A stretch of 6,413 bases of DNA from Desulfobacteraceae bacterium (lineage in GTDB: Bacteria; Desulfobacterota; DSM-4660; Desulfatiglandales; Desulfatiglandaceae): positions 1,728,465-1,734,877 of the forward strand of contig CP070700.1 in assembly GCA_020349865.1 (NCBI GenBank), written 5' to 3'. A program made the translations under genes and the position numbers. The notes beneath the pieces were generated by a model, which was given only the letters and a program-made list of their open reading frames with translations, ran no database searches and was not told where the DNA came from. Shown piece by piece: positions 1 to 6,413 of the stretch; the stretch's first letter is position 1; each line of letters begins with the position of its first letter.

Positions 1-1826
1 GCGACAAAGTGAAACAAGAGACCGAAATTATTCATCCGCTTAAAATGCGAATTGGCATCCATACGGGCCCGGTGGTTGTAGGCACCTTGGGAAATGATTT
101 GCGTGTTGAGTTTAAAGCGGTGGGGGACACGGTAAATCTAGCTTCCCGAATGGAGGGGCTGGCAGAACCAGGCAGTTCATATGTCACGGAAGATACCTTT
201 CGGCTCACCGAAGGGCTGTTTCGGTATGAGGCTTTGGGTGAATATGAAGTCAAAGGTAAAGAAGGCATCGTTAAAGCTTATCGAGTAATTGCCCCTAGTA
301 CCCGAAGGACAAGGTTTGATGTCAGTGCCGAAAGGGGTTTAACCCCCTTTGTGGGAAGAGAGCGAGAACTTGAGCTGCTATTGGACGGATTTGAGCGCTC
401 CAAGAACGGTAGAGGTCAGGCTTTTTCCATTGTTTCCGAAGCCGGAGTGGGTAAGTCAAGATTATTATATGAGTTCAGAAAGGTTGTGGCCAATGAGGAT
501 GTTACCTTTCTGGAAGGAAAGTGTCTTTCCTATAGCAGAGGCGTGGCTTATCATTCGGTCATCGACATTGTAAAATCAACCTACAATATCATGGAAGGTG
601 ATAGCGATTTTGAAATCAAGGAAAAGGTAAAACGTGGCCTGAAGATATTGGGAGTAGATGAAGCCTCAACACTACCTTATCTTCTGGAACTTTTATCGGT
701 CGAGGACAGTGATGTCGACATAAAAACCCTGAGCCCTGAGGCGAGGAAGGATCGAATTATCGAGACCTTAAATCGGATCACCATTAAAGCGTCGCAGATC
801 AGGCCTCTGATAATGGCCATCGAAGATCTTCACTGGATTGATAAAAGTTCTGAGGATCGTTTTAAAAGTCTCTTAGATACTATATCAGGGGCAAGGATAT
901 TTTTGATATTCACCTACCGGCCCGAGTTTGTGCACACTTGGGGCGCAAAATCTTATCACAGCCAGGTGAACCTGAACCGGCTTTCCAACCGGGAGAGCCT
1001 TGCGATGGTTGCTCACCTTTTAGAAACCGAGAACATTGACAGTACACTTGAAGAATTGATCCTGGAAAAATCTGAAGGTGTTCCCTTTTTCATCGAGGAA
1101 TTTATCAAGTCCCTCAAAGATCTAAAGATCATCGAAAAAAGGGATGGTGCCTATCATCTGGAAAAAAATATCCAGGTAGTGTCAATTCCTTCTACAATTC
1201 AAGATGTTATCATGGCTCGGGTTGACTCTCTGCCTGAAATTGTGAAAGAAGTTCTTCAGATTGGTTCTGTAATTGAGCGAGAGTTCAGTTACGAATTAAT
1301 TAAGGAGATATCAGAACTATCAGAAAAGGAATTGCTATACCGGCTTTCAGTTCTCAAGGATTCAGAGCTTCTTTTTGAAAGGGGTATTTACCCGGAATCT
1401 ACTTATATTTTCAAACATGCTCTGACCCAAGAAGTAATATATGATTCTATTCTGATTCGAAAAAAGAAGAAGCTTCATGATCAGATTGGTCTGACCATAG
1501 AGCGATTATACAAAGATAATATTCATGAGTATTATGGAATTTTAGCTCAACATTTTATTTACAGTGAAAATTACGAAAAAGGTGCCGAGTATTTAAAGTT
1601 GGCAGCTAGGAAGGCCCAAAAAGCGTCCGCATTTAAAGATGCGATTGAACTTGCCAAGCAGAGAGCATCCTGCCTTGAGAGATTACCCAAATCAGAGGTG
1701 ATTCAACGGCAAATCATTGATGCCAGGATACTTCTTGCAGGTTACTGTATGAACATTGGCCATTATGCTGGAATAAAGGAAGTTGTTGCTCCCATCGTTA
1801 ACTTAGCTCAGGAGCTGAATTATCAA
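1..1826 (+). repeat. Upstream copy of a long direct (paralogous) repeat
   Basis: This stretch matches 4588-6413 at a constant offset of 4587 bp. Read as protein, the two copies align without insertion or deletion from the first codon to the last one visible in the window. Several nucleotide blocks of about 20-30 bases are identical, for example around bases 180-205, 214-242 and 912-942. The match probably continues upstream of base 1 and, with lower similarity, past 1826, but neither can be seen. It is a gene duplication, not an insertion sequence: there are no terminal inverted repeats and no transposase. Confidence 0.9.
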
Positions 1827-2834
1827 AAAAGGCTTCCCATGATCTATGCTGCTATCGGCTCCTATAGCTTTATGGTTGAGGAGGATAAACAAAAAGGTTT
1901 TCAATATTTTACCGAAACACTAAAAATCGCAGAGGAAACACGGAATTATCCTTCCATATATTTCGCTAACCTCCATTTAGCACATGCATCGCATATGTTT
2001 AATTGCGAGTTTGAAAAAAGCCTTGAGTTTTTCAAAAGATGTTTGAACTTTATTGCACAAAGCAACAATCCAGTTGGCTTCATGATGGCGGGCGTCCTAA
2101 TGAATATGAGTTACCTCCACAACGGAAAAACTGATCTTGCCTTACAACTGAGCAATGAGTTGTTACAAAGGGCAGAAGATAGTGATGATATATTTATCAA
2201 AGGGGGGGGCTATATCAGCCATGGTTTTTCTTGTTATTATAAGGGATGGTTTGATGAAGCAGAGAATAATCTTTTAAAGGGGACAACTTTTTGTGAAAAA
2301 ACCGATCATGGTACTTTGCTGTCTTCTGGATCTGGTATTTTGGGAAATTTGTATTGTGAGTTAGGGAAATACGAAACAGCGCAGGATTATTTTAAAAAAG
2401 CAATTTCGACCTTAGAACATCTCAGCGTTAAACCCTCAGAGATTAACTTCCATAAAATAGCTTTAGCAAGAGCCAAGGTATTAAATAATGATCTAGATAT
2501 AAACCTGAATGAGTTATATGAAAATTATCAAATTATTAAACTTAAGGCATATAAAGGACAAGCAGCTAGAGATATCGGAATGGTTTTACTATATTTGGAT
2601 AATCAAGCCATATCGGATGCCGAAGAGTGGATCAAAGAAGCCATCGAAACGGATAAAAAAAATGACTTGCGTTTTTCACTAGCCTGTGATTACGCCCTGC
2701 ATGCAGAATGGTTTAAACGAAAAGAAGATCTACCGAAAGCCAGAGAAACTCTAAATACGGCAATCGAAATCTTCCAAGAATGTGGTGCAAATGGATGGAT
2801 GGAGAAATATAGAAAAGAACTGACAGCGCTTTAA
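1..2834 (+). CDS. Class III nucleotide cyclase / AAA_16 (STAND) ATPase / TPR protein, 5'-truncated by the window
   Basis: This is a multidomain cytoplasmic signalling protein predicted to make a cyclic nucleotide under control of an ATPase switch and a TPR sensor. Numbering from the GTG at base 9 (first complete codon is base 3), residues 13-91 are the C-terminal part of a class III cyclase, with [10 protein letters not shown] and [10 protein letters not shown] carrying the transition-state Asn43 and Arg47. [10 protein letters not shown] box (114-122) opens an AAA_16 ATPase with Walker A EAGVGKS (144-150) and Walker [13 protein letters not shown] (267-278). A winged-helix-like segment follows (about 395-490, including [11 protein letters not shown]). 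TPR-like helical pairs fill about 510-940. The GTG at base 9 is not the real start: the frame is open to base 1, and the paralogue at 4053 has 181 more residues ahead of this point. The full protein would be about 1120 residues. No transmembrane segment or signal peptide is visible in this part. The family call is strong; the product (cAMP or cGMP) and the ligand are unknown. Confidence 0.9.
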   Translation, partial: DKVKQETEIIHPLKMRIGIHTGPVVVGTLGNDLRVEFKAVGDTVNLASRMEGLAEPGSSYVTEDTFRLTEGLFRYEALGEYEVKGKEGIVKAYRVIAPSTRRTRFDVSAERGLTPFVGRERELELLLDGFERSKNGRGQAFSIVSEAGVGKSRLLYEFRKVVANEDVTFLEGKCLSYSRGVAYHSVIDIVKSTYNIMEGDSDFEIKEKVKRGLKILGVDEASTLPYLLELLSVEDSDVDIKTLSPEARKDRIIETLNRITIKASQIRPLIMAIEDLHWIDKSSEDRFKSLLDTISGARIFLIFTYRPEFVHTWGAKSYHSQVNLNRLSNRESLAMVAHLLETENIDSTLEELILEKSEGVPFFIEEFIKSLKDLKIIEKRDGAYHLEKNIQVVSIPSTIQDVIMARVDSLPEIVKEVLQIGSVIEREFSYELIKEISELSEKELLYRLSVLKDSELLFERGIYPESTYIFKHALTQEVIYDSILIRKKKKLHDQIGLTIERLYKDNIHEYYGILAQHFIYSENYEKGAEYLKLAARKAQKASAFKDAIELAKQRASCLERLPKSEVIQRQIIDARILLAGYCMNIGHYAGIKEVVAPIVNLAQELNYQKRLPMIYAAIGSYSFMVEEDKQKGFQYFTETLKIAEETRNYPSIYFANLHLAHASHMFNCEFEKSLEFFKRCLNFIAQSNNPVGFMMAGVLMNMSYLHNGKTDLALQLSNELLQRAEDSDDIFIKGGGYISHGFSCYYKGWFDEAENNLLKGTTFCEKTDHGTLLSSGSGILGNLYCELGKYETAQDYFKKAISTLEHLSVKPSEINFHKIALARAKVLNNDLDINLNELYENYQIIKLKAYKGQAARDIGMVLLYLDNQAISDAEEWIKEAIETDKKNDLRFSLACDYALHAEWFKRKEDLPKARETLNTAIEIFQECGANGWMEKYRKELTAL

Positions 2835-2840
2835 AAATAT

Positions 2841-2900
2841 TTGAGGTTTTATATCAAAAGTAGGTCTTATTTTGGATTTAAAATTATCCGAAAACCTCAA
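2841..2900 (+). promoter_or_regulatory. Perfect 10-bp inverted repeat in the leader of the methyltransferase gene
   Basis: The left arm TTGAGGTTTT (2841-2850) and right arm AAAACCTCAA (2891-2900) are exact reverse complements separated by 40 bases. The right arm ends one base before the ribosome binding site. There is no GC-rich stem followed by a T-run, so it does not look like a standard intrinsic terminator. It could be an RNA stem affecting translation, a pair of operator half-sites 50 bp apart, or an accident in AT-rich DNA. A weak promoter-like pair also lies here: TTGAGG (2841-2846) and TCTTAT (2865-2870), spaced 18 bases, each matching 4 of 6 consensus positions. The repeat itself is certain; its function is inferred. 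Confidence 0.5.
2870..2893 (+). promoter_or_regulatory. Smaller hairpin nested in the methyltransferase leader
   Basis: TTTTGGAT (2870-2877) can pair as RNA with ATCCGAAA (2886-2893) in an 8-bp stem with one G-U pair and an 8-base loop. It uses bases 2891-2893, which also belong to the right arm of the larger inverted repeat, so the two stems exclude each other at that end. The stem is A/U-rich and its stability cannot be judged without folding. Confidence 0.3.
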
Positions 2901-2901
2901 C

Positions 2902-2910
2902 AAAAGGAGG
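2902..2910 (+). promoter_or_regulatory. Strong ribosome binding site of the methyltransferase gene
   Basis: AAAAGGAGG is close to a perfect anti-16S complement. Its last G is 7 bases before the ATG at 2918, an ideal distance that fixes the start codon. It is much stronger than the GGTGA ahead of the cyclase gene at 4053, which suggests higher translation of the methyltransferase. Confidence 0.85.
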
Positions 2911-2917
2911 CGTAACT

Positions 2918-3949
2918 ATGGAAGAAATTAATGCAAAAACTCAGTTGGCAAAGATTCGTAATTATGAAAAAGGATTTGTGGCGTTTAATTTGGTCAATAT
3001 TGGCGCAAAGCTTGGCGTCTTTGAAGCCCTTAATGACTCTAAAGAAGGAATGACTGCACAGGAAATGGCTTCACAGCTCGGTTTACATGAACCCTATTTT
3101 AATATTTGGTGCCAGACGGCATACCATTTCCAGGTTTTGGATTGTGATGAGAGCGGACGGTATAAGTTTCCACCCTTTCTCGATGAGATCTTGGGAGACC
3201 CGACAAGCATCAAAAATTACGTGGCCAATGTTTCCTTAATGGTAGATGTCGGTGGGAAATGGTTTGTAGATGCTCCCGAACATTATCGCACCGGCAAAAC
3301 CATGGATAATCTATATACTCCTGAATTGACAAAGATACAGACGGAAACAACAAAGAATCTTTATATCGTTTTTCTTCATATGATTTTTCCTAAAATTGAA
3401 AAATTAAAGGAAAAGCTAGAGCAAGGTATCAAATGTCTCGATATTGGTTGCGGTGGTGGGATTCTCATTACTGAGCTGGCTAAAGCTTTTAAAAACACTA
3501 CTTTTGTTGGCGTTGACCAAAACCCTCACGGAGTCGAAGCTGCTAAAAATAAAATCTCTAATTTGGGATTAGGAGATAGAGTCTCGGCGGAAAATATAGG
3601 CGGTGAGAATCTTTCATATGAAAATGAATTTGATCTGGTCAGCATGGTTTGTTCTTTTCATGAAATCCTTCCTGATATTCGCCCAGTAGTTTTAGAAAAT
3701 GCCTATCGAGCATTGAAAAGTGATGGTATGCTTCTAATTTTAGATATGCCGTTTCCATGCAAATTAGAGGACTTCAGAAGCCCCAATTATGATTTTGGCA
3801 TTTTAGATCAATATTTAGAAGCATGTATGGGTGTCGAGCATCTTAACAGTGAAGAGCAGAATGAGATGTTTGAAAAAATGGGGTTTAAGAGCATCCAACG
3901 AATGCCTATTGGTAAAGGCATGTTTGAAGCCATTACCGCAACAAAATAA
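2918..3949 (+). CDS. SAM-dependent methyltransferase with N-terminal winged-helix-like domain
   Basis: This complete 343-residue cytosolic protein is predicted to transfer a methyl group from S-adenosylmethionine to an unknown acceptor, most likely a small molecule. Residues about 15-95 form a helical/winged-helix-like region (VNIGAKLGVFEAL, MTAQEMASQLGL) of the kind that precedes the catalytic domain in O-methyltransferase and Rv2258c-type proteins, where it serves dimerisation or the substrate pocket. The Rossmann domain follows: motif I CLDIGCGGG (173-181), the acidic residue at the end of strand 2 (Asp200 in GVDQNP), FDLVSMVCSFHEI (238-250) and the strand LLILDMPF (272-279). No transmembrane segment is visible. 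The start is set by the ribosome binding site 7 bases upstream. The gene lies 83 bp after the first cyclase gene and 103 bp before the second, all in one direction, so co-transcription is possible. Methyltransferase is firm; the substrate is not predictable, and true DNA binding by the N-terminal domain is unsupported. Confidence 0.88.
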   Translation: MEEINAKTQLAKIRNYEKGFVAFNLVNIGAKLGVFEALNDSKEGMTAQEMASQLGLHEPYFNIWCQTAYHFQVLDCDESGRYKFPPFLDEILGDPTSIKNYVANVSLMVDVGGKWFVDAPEHYRTGKTMDNLYTPELTKIQTETTKNLYIVFLHMIFPKIEKLKEKLEQGIKCLDIGCGGGILITELAKAFKNTTFVGVDQNPHGVEAAKNKISNLGLGDRVSAENIGGENLSYENEFDLVSMVCSFHEILPDIRPVVLENAYRALKSDGMLLILDMPFPCKLEDFRSPNYDFGILDQYLEACMGVEHLNSEEQNEMFEKMGFKSIQRMPIGKGMFEAITATK

Positions 3950-3974
3950 AGCAGATTAAATAATAGAAAAAAGA

Positions 3975-3980
3975 TTGACA
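3975..3980 (+). promoter_or_regulatory. Possible -35 element (TTGACA) upstream of the second cyclase gene
   Basis: The hexamer is a perfect sigma70-type -35 sequence in the 103-bp gap between the methyltransferase and the second cyclase gene. No good -10 box lies at the right distance: the best near it is TATTGA (3996-4001), spaced 15 bases and weak. It may be a chance match in AT-rich DNA, or part of a non-standard promoter giving the downstream gene its own start. Confidence 0.25.
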
Positions 3981-4011
3981 AGTTCAAGAGTGGATTATTG
4001 ATCTTAAAACT

Positions 4012-4040
4012 TTGAATGACTTTTCTGCAACTACATTCAA
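4012..4040 (+). promoter_or_regulatory. Perfect 7-bp inverted repeat in the leader of the second cyclase gene
   Basis: TTGAATG (4012-4018) and CATTCAA (4034-4040) are exact reverse complements with a 15-base spacer. As in the methyltransferase leader, the right arm ends one base before the ribosome binding site. There is no T-run after it, so termination is unlikely. It could be an RNA hairpin controlling ribosome access or a protein-binding site. Seven bases in AT-rich sequence can arise by chance. Confidence 0.4.
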
Positions 4041-4041
4041 T

Positions 4042-4046
4042 GGTGA
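4042..4046 (+). promoter_or_regulatory. Ribosome binding site of the second cyclase gene
   Basis: GGTGA lies 6 bases ahead of the ATG at 4053. An in-frame TGA at 4044-4046 overlaps it, so no longer reading frame is possible and this ATG is the first usable start. The site is moderate in strength. Confidence 0.7.
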
Positions 4047-4052
4047 CTTAAA

Positions 4053-6413
4053 ATGAAATGCCCGAGCTGCCAGGTCGATAACAGGGAAGGGGCCAAGTTC
4101 TGCAATGAATGCGGGACTAAACTGGATATTGTCTGTCCGGCGTGTGGAAATTCCAATCGACCTGGTAGCAAGTTTTGTGATGAATGTGGACAAAATTTAA
4201 GTCTCTCACCGGAAAGACCTCCCAAGGATCTTTCATTTGATGAAAAGCTGACAAAAATTCAACGCTACCTTCCGAAAGGCCTTACCGAGAAGATCCTATC
4301 GCAAAGGGATCGAATTGAGGGAGAACGGAAACAAGTTACAGTAATGTTCTGTGACCTGGAAGGATTTACCCAACTTTCAGAAAGACTTGGCCCTGAGGAT
4401 GCTTACACCATAATGGATCAGGTTTACGAGATTCTAATTCACAAAGTGCACGATTATGAGGGCACGGTCAATGAGTTTACCGGCGATGGGATTATGGCTC
4501 TTTTCGGCGCTCCCATTGCGCTGGAAGATGCGCCTCAGCGTGCCATCCGATCTGCCCACGCCATCCATCGGGAGATGACGAAGTTCAGCGACAAAATGAA
4601 AGAAGAGAAAAGTCATATTTCGCCTTTCAAGATGCGCGTCGGTATTCATACCGGCCCGGTGGTGGTGGGTACTTTGGGTAATGACCTAAGGGTTGAATTC
4701 AAAGCGGTGGGGGACACGGTTAATTTGGCTTCCCGCATGGAAGGGTTAGCAGAGCCAGGCAGCACCTATGTCACGGAAGATACCTTTCGGCTTACTGAGG
4801 GGCTGTTTCGGTATGAGGCTTTGGGTGAGTACGAAGTTAAAGGTAAAACAGACACGATCAAAGCCTATCGTGTGATTGCGCCCAGTACTCGAAGGACACG
4901 GTTTGATGTCAGTGCTGAGAGAGGTTTAACTCCTTTTGTGGGCAGGGAGCGAGAGCTTGAGATGCTATTAGATGGTTTTGAGCGCGCCAAAACAGGCCGA
5001 GGCCAGGCAATCTCAATCATGGCAGAAGCAGGGGTTGGCAAATCAAGGCTCTTGTATGAGTTCAGAAAGGCCGTGTCCAATGAGGATGTTACTTTTCAAG
5101 AAGGTAAATGCCTATCTTATAGCAGAGGAGTAGCTTATCATCCGATCATCGATATCGTGAAATCAAACTTCGATATCGTAGAGGGCGATGGTGATTTTGA
5201 GGTCAGGGAAAAGCTTAAACGAGGCTTGAAAGTTTTGGGTACTGATGAAGCTTCGACCTTACCGTATCTTTTGGAATTTCTATCAGTCAAGGACAGCGGT
5301 ATCGACACGATATCTTTGAGTCCCGAAGCGAGGAAAGATCGTATTATTGAGGCGTTAAGACGAATTGCCTTACAGGCTTCGCTTATCCGGCCTTTAATCA
5401 TGGCCGTTGAGGATCTCCACTGGATTGATAAGAACTCTGAAGATGTATTGAAAATCATATTAGAAAGTATCACCGGCGCAAGGGTGTTTTTAATCTTTAC
5501 CTACCGGCCGGAGTTTGTGCACACTTGGGGAGGAAAATCCTATCTGAGCCAAATCACCCTGAACCGACTTTCCAATCGAGAAAGTATTGCCATGGTGATC
5601 CACCTTTTGGGTGCCGAGAATATTGAAATTGACCTTGAAGAATTGATTCTTGAGAAAACTGAAGGCGTTCCCTTTTTTATTGAAGAATTTATAAAATCCC
5701 TAAAAGATTTAAAAATCATTGAGAGAGAAAACAACACATATTATTTGGTAAAAGATATACAGGATGTGACCATCCCTTCTACGATTCAGGATGTCATCAT
5801 GGCACGAGTTGACTCGCTTCCCGACCATGCAAAGGAACTGCTTCAGACCGGATCAATTATTGAGAGGGAATTCAGCTATGAACTGATAAAAAAGGTGGCA
5901 GGCATATCGCAAGAGAAATTATTATCACACCTTTCAGTTTTAAAAGATTCAGAGCTTCTTTACGAAAGAGGAATATATCCCCGGTCGACTTATATTTTTA
6001 GGCACGCTTTAACACAGGAAGTGGTCTACGATTCATTATTAACCCAGAAAAAAAAGAGGCTTCATGAGGAGATAGGAAACGCCATTGAGGAGTTGCATAA
6101 AGATAATCTGCACGAGCACTATGGCGTTTTAGCTGAGCATTTTATTAGCGGTGAAAATTATGCGAAGGCAGCTGAGTATTGCAGATTGGCTGGGAAAAAA
6201 GCTGAGAAAGCAGGGTCTCTTAATGATGCGGTTATGTACGGTGAGAAACAAGTCGTATGTCTTGAAAAGTTGCCCCAAAAAGAAGATTTAGAAAAAAATC
6301 TCATCGATGCACGAACAGTTTTCGGTCTTTATTACCACCAGATGGAAAATCTCATCGAAGCAAAACATGCTGTCGACCCCATAGTTAATCTGGCAACCAA
6401 GCTGAATTATCAA
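4053..6413 (+). CDS. Double zinc ribbon / class III nucleotide cyclase / AAA_16 (STAND) ATPase / TPR protein, 3'-truncated by the window
   Basis: Paralogue of the gene at 1-2834; 787 codons are visible and the frame is still open at the window edge. Two zinc ribbons start at once: Cys3, 6, 17, 20 and Cys28, 31, 42, 45, both with a KFCxECG second half. A linker (YLPKGLTEKIL, 72-82) leads to the class III cyclase at about 94-272. It has both metal-binding aspartates (Asp101 in FCDLEGFT, Asp145 in FTGDGIM) and the catalytic Asn224 and Arg228, so it looks active. The two base-specifying positions are Glu141 and Lys217, not the Lys/Asp of typical adenylate cyclases. The ATPase follows, with FVGRERELE (295-303), Walker A EAGVGKS (325-331) and Walker B LIMAVEDLHWID (448-459), then a winged-helix-like part and the start of a TPR tail (from about 690). 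The start is secure: it has a ribosome binding site 6 bases upstream, a stop codon just before it, and the zinc ribbon at residue 3. Probably a soluble ligand- or partner-regulated cyclase; product and signal are unknown. Confidence 0.92.
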   Translation, partial: MKCPSCQVDNREGAKFCNECGTKLDIVCPACGNSNRPGSKFCDECGQNLSLSPERPPKDLSFDEKLTKIQRYLPKGLTEKILSQRDRIEGERKQVTVMFCDLEGFTQLSERLGPEDAYTIMDQVYEILIHKVHDYEGTVNEFTGDGIMALFGAPIALEDAPQRAIRSAHAIHREMTKFSDKMKEEKSHISPFKMRVGIHTGPVVVGTLGNDLRVEFKAVGDTVNLASRMEGLAEPGSTYVTEDTFRLTEGLFRYEALGEYEVKGKTDTIKAYRVIAPSTRRTRFDVSAERGLTPFVGRERELEMLLDGFERAKTGRGQAISIMAEAGVGKSRLLYEFRKAVSNEDVTFQEGKCLSYSRGVAYHPIIDIVKSNFDIVEGDGDFEVREKLKRGLKVLGTDEASTLPYLLEFLSVKDSGIDTISLSPEARKDRIIEALRRIALQASLIRPLIMAVEDLHWIDKNSEDVLKIILESITGARVFLIFTYRPEFVHTWGGKSYLSQITLNRLSNRESIAMVIHLLGAENIEIDLEELILEKTEGVPFFIEEFIKSLKDLKIIERENNTYYLVKDIQDVTIPSTIQDVIMARVDSLPDHAKELLQTGSIIEREFSYELIKKVAGISQEKLLSHLSVLKDSELLYERGIYPRSTYIFRHALTQEVVYDSLLTQKKKRLHEEIGNAIEELHKDNLHEHYGVLAEHFISGENYAKAAEYCRLAGKKAEKAGSLNDAVMYGEKQVVCLEKLPQKEDLEKNLIDARTVFGLYYHQMENLIEAKHAVDPIVNLATKLNYQ
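4588..6413 (+). repeat. Downstream copy of the long direct (paralogous) repeat
   Basis: Counterpart of 1-1826 at a constant 4587-bp offset, ending only because the window ends. Protein identity is very high in the cyclase and at the cyclase-ATPase junction and falls sharply in the first TPR region. The repeat spacing includes the whole methyltransferase gene and both intergenic regions, so the duplicated unit may have been cyclase gene plus methyltransferase, or the methyltransferase may have entered between two copies later. Confidence 0.9.

Noticed and set aside
9..11. GTG at base 9 as the true start of the first gene
   Set aside because: The frame is open to base 1, the preceding codons match the paralogue, and this point falls in the middle of the cyclase domain. 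The real start is about 535 bp upstream of the window if the N-terminus matches the second copy.
2841..2900. Intrinsic terminator after the first cyclase gene
   Set aside because: The stem is perfect but has a 40-base loop and no following T-run; purine-rich AAAAGGAGG follows instead. No other terminator-like stem was seen in either intergenic region.
2835..2917. Known riboswitch (for example a SAM riboswitch) ahead of the methyltransferase
   Set aside because: The leader is only 83 bp with long A/T runs, and none of the conserved cores of SAM or SAH riboswitches could be recognised.
3984..4225. Overlapping minus-strand open frames near the start of the second cyclase gene
   Set aside because: They run opposite to the zinc-ribbon coding region and show no recognisable protein features. 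The plus-strand gene explains the sequence.
5138..5473. A 111-codon open frame on the minus strand
   Set aside because: It lies wholly inside the ATPase-coding part of the second cyclase gene, has a low-complexity Ser-rich product with no recognisable domain, and no ribosome binding site was noted. It is a shadow frame.
1..6413. Transposon or insertion sequence as the cause of the repeated segments
   Set aside because: The repeated DNA is coding throughout, diverged to different degrees by domain, and has no transposase, terminal inverted repeats or target-site duplications. Gene duplication explains it.

Overview
The window comes from a bacterium with moderate to low GC content. It holds two very large, closely related signalling genes in the same orientation, with one methyltransferase gene between them. 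The architecture is an N-terminal double zinc ribbon, a class III nucleotide cyclase, an AAA_16/STAND-type ATPase and a TPR tail. From general knowledge this is common in Desulfobacterota (former Deltaproteobacteria) and some other environmental lineages with many signalling genes. That taxonomic placement is inference only; no rRNA or marker gene is present.

Layout, all on the + strand. (1) Bases 1-2834 are the 3' part of a cyclase-ATPase-TPR gene whose start lies upstream of the window. (2) Bases 2835-2917 are a short intergenic region with a perfect 10-bp inverted repeat that ends one base before a strong ribosome binding site. (3) Bases 2918-3949 are a complete SAM-dependent methyltransferase gene with an N-terminal helical/winged-helix-like domain. 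(4) Bases 3950-4052 are a second intergenic region with a perfect TTGACA, a 7-bp inverted repeat and a GGTGA ribosome binding site. (5) Bases 4053-6413 are the 5' part of a second cyclase-ATPase-TPR gene that stays open to the window edge. Its N-terminus is visible: two CxxC...CxxC zinc ribbons, then the cyclase.

The main result is the relation between the two large genes. Shifted by 4587 bp, they align without a single gap over all 606 codons present in both from the GTG at base 9, so the block cyclase-ATPase-TPR plus methyltransferase is the spacing unit of a tandem duplication. The cyclase end and the cyclase-ATPase junction are almost identical (111 of 118 residues by hand count). The start of the TPR tail is strongly diverged (25 of 66). 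This fits a conserved output and switch module with a changing sensor tail, or local gene conversion.

Likely working model (inference): each large protein senses a ligand or partner through the TPR tail, uses the STAND ATPase as a nucleotide-dependent switch, and controls a cyclase whose two base-specifying positions are unusual (Glu and Lys). The methyltransferase may be a co-expressed small-molecule enzyme, or an unrelated gene carried within the duplicated unit. No mobile element, CRISPR array, tRNA or rRNA was seen.
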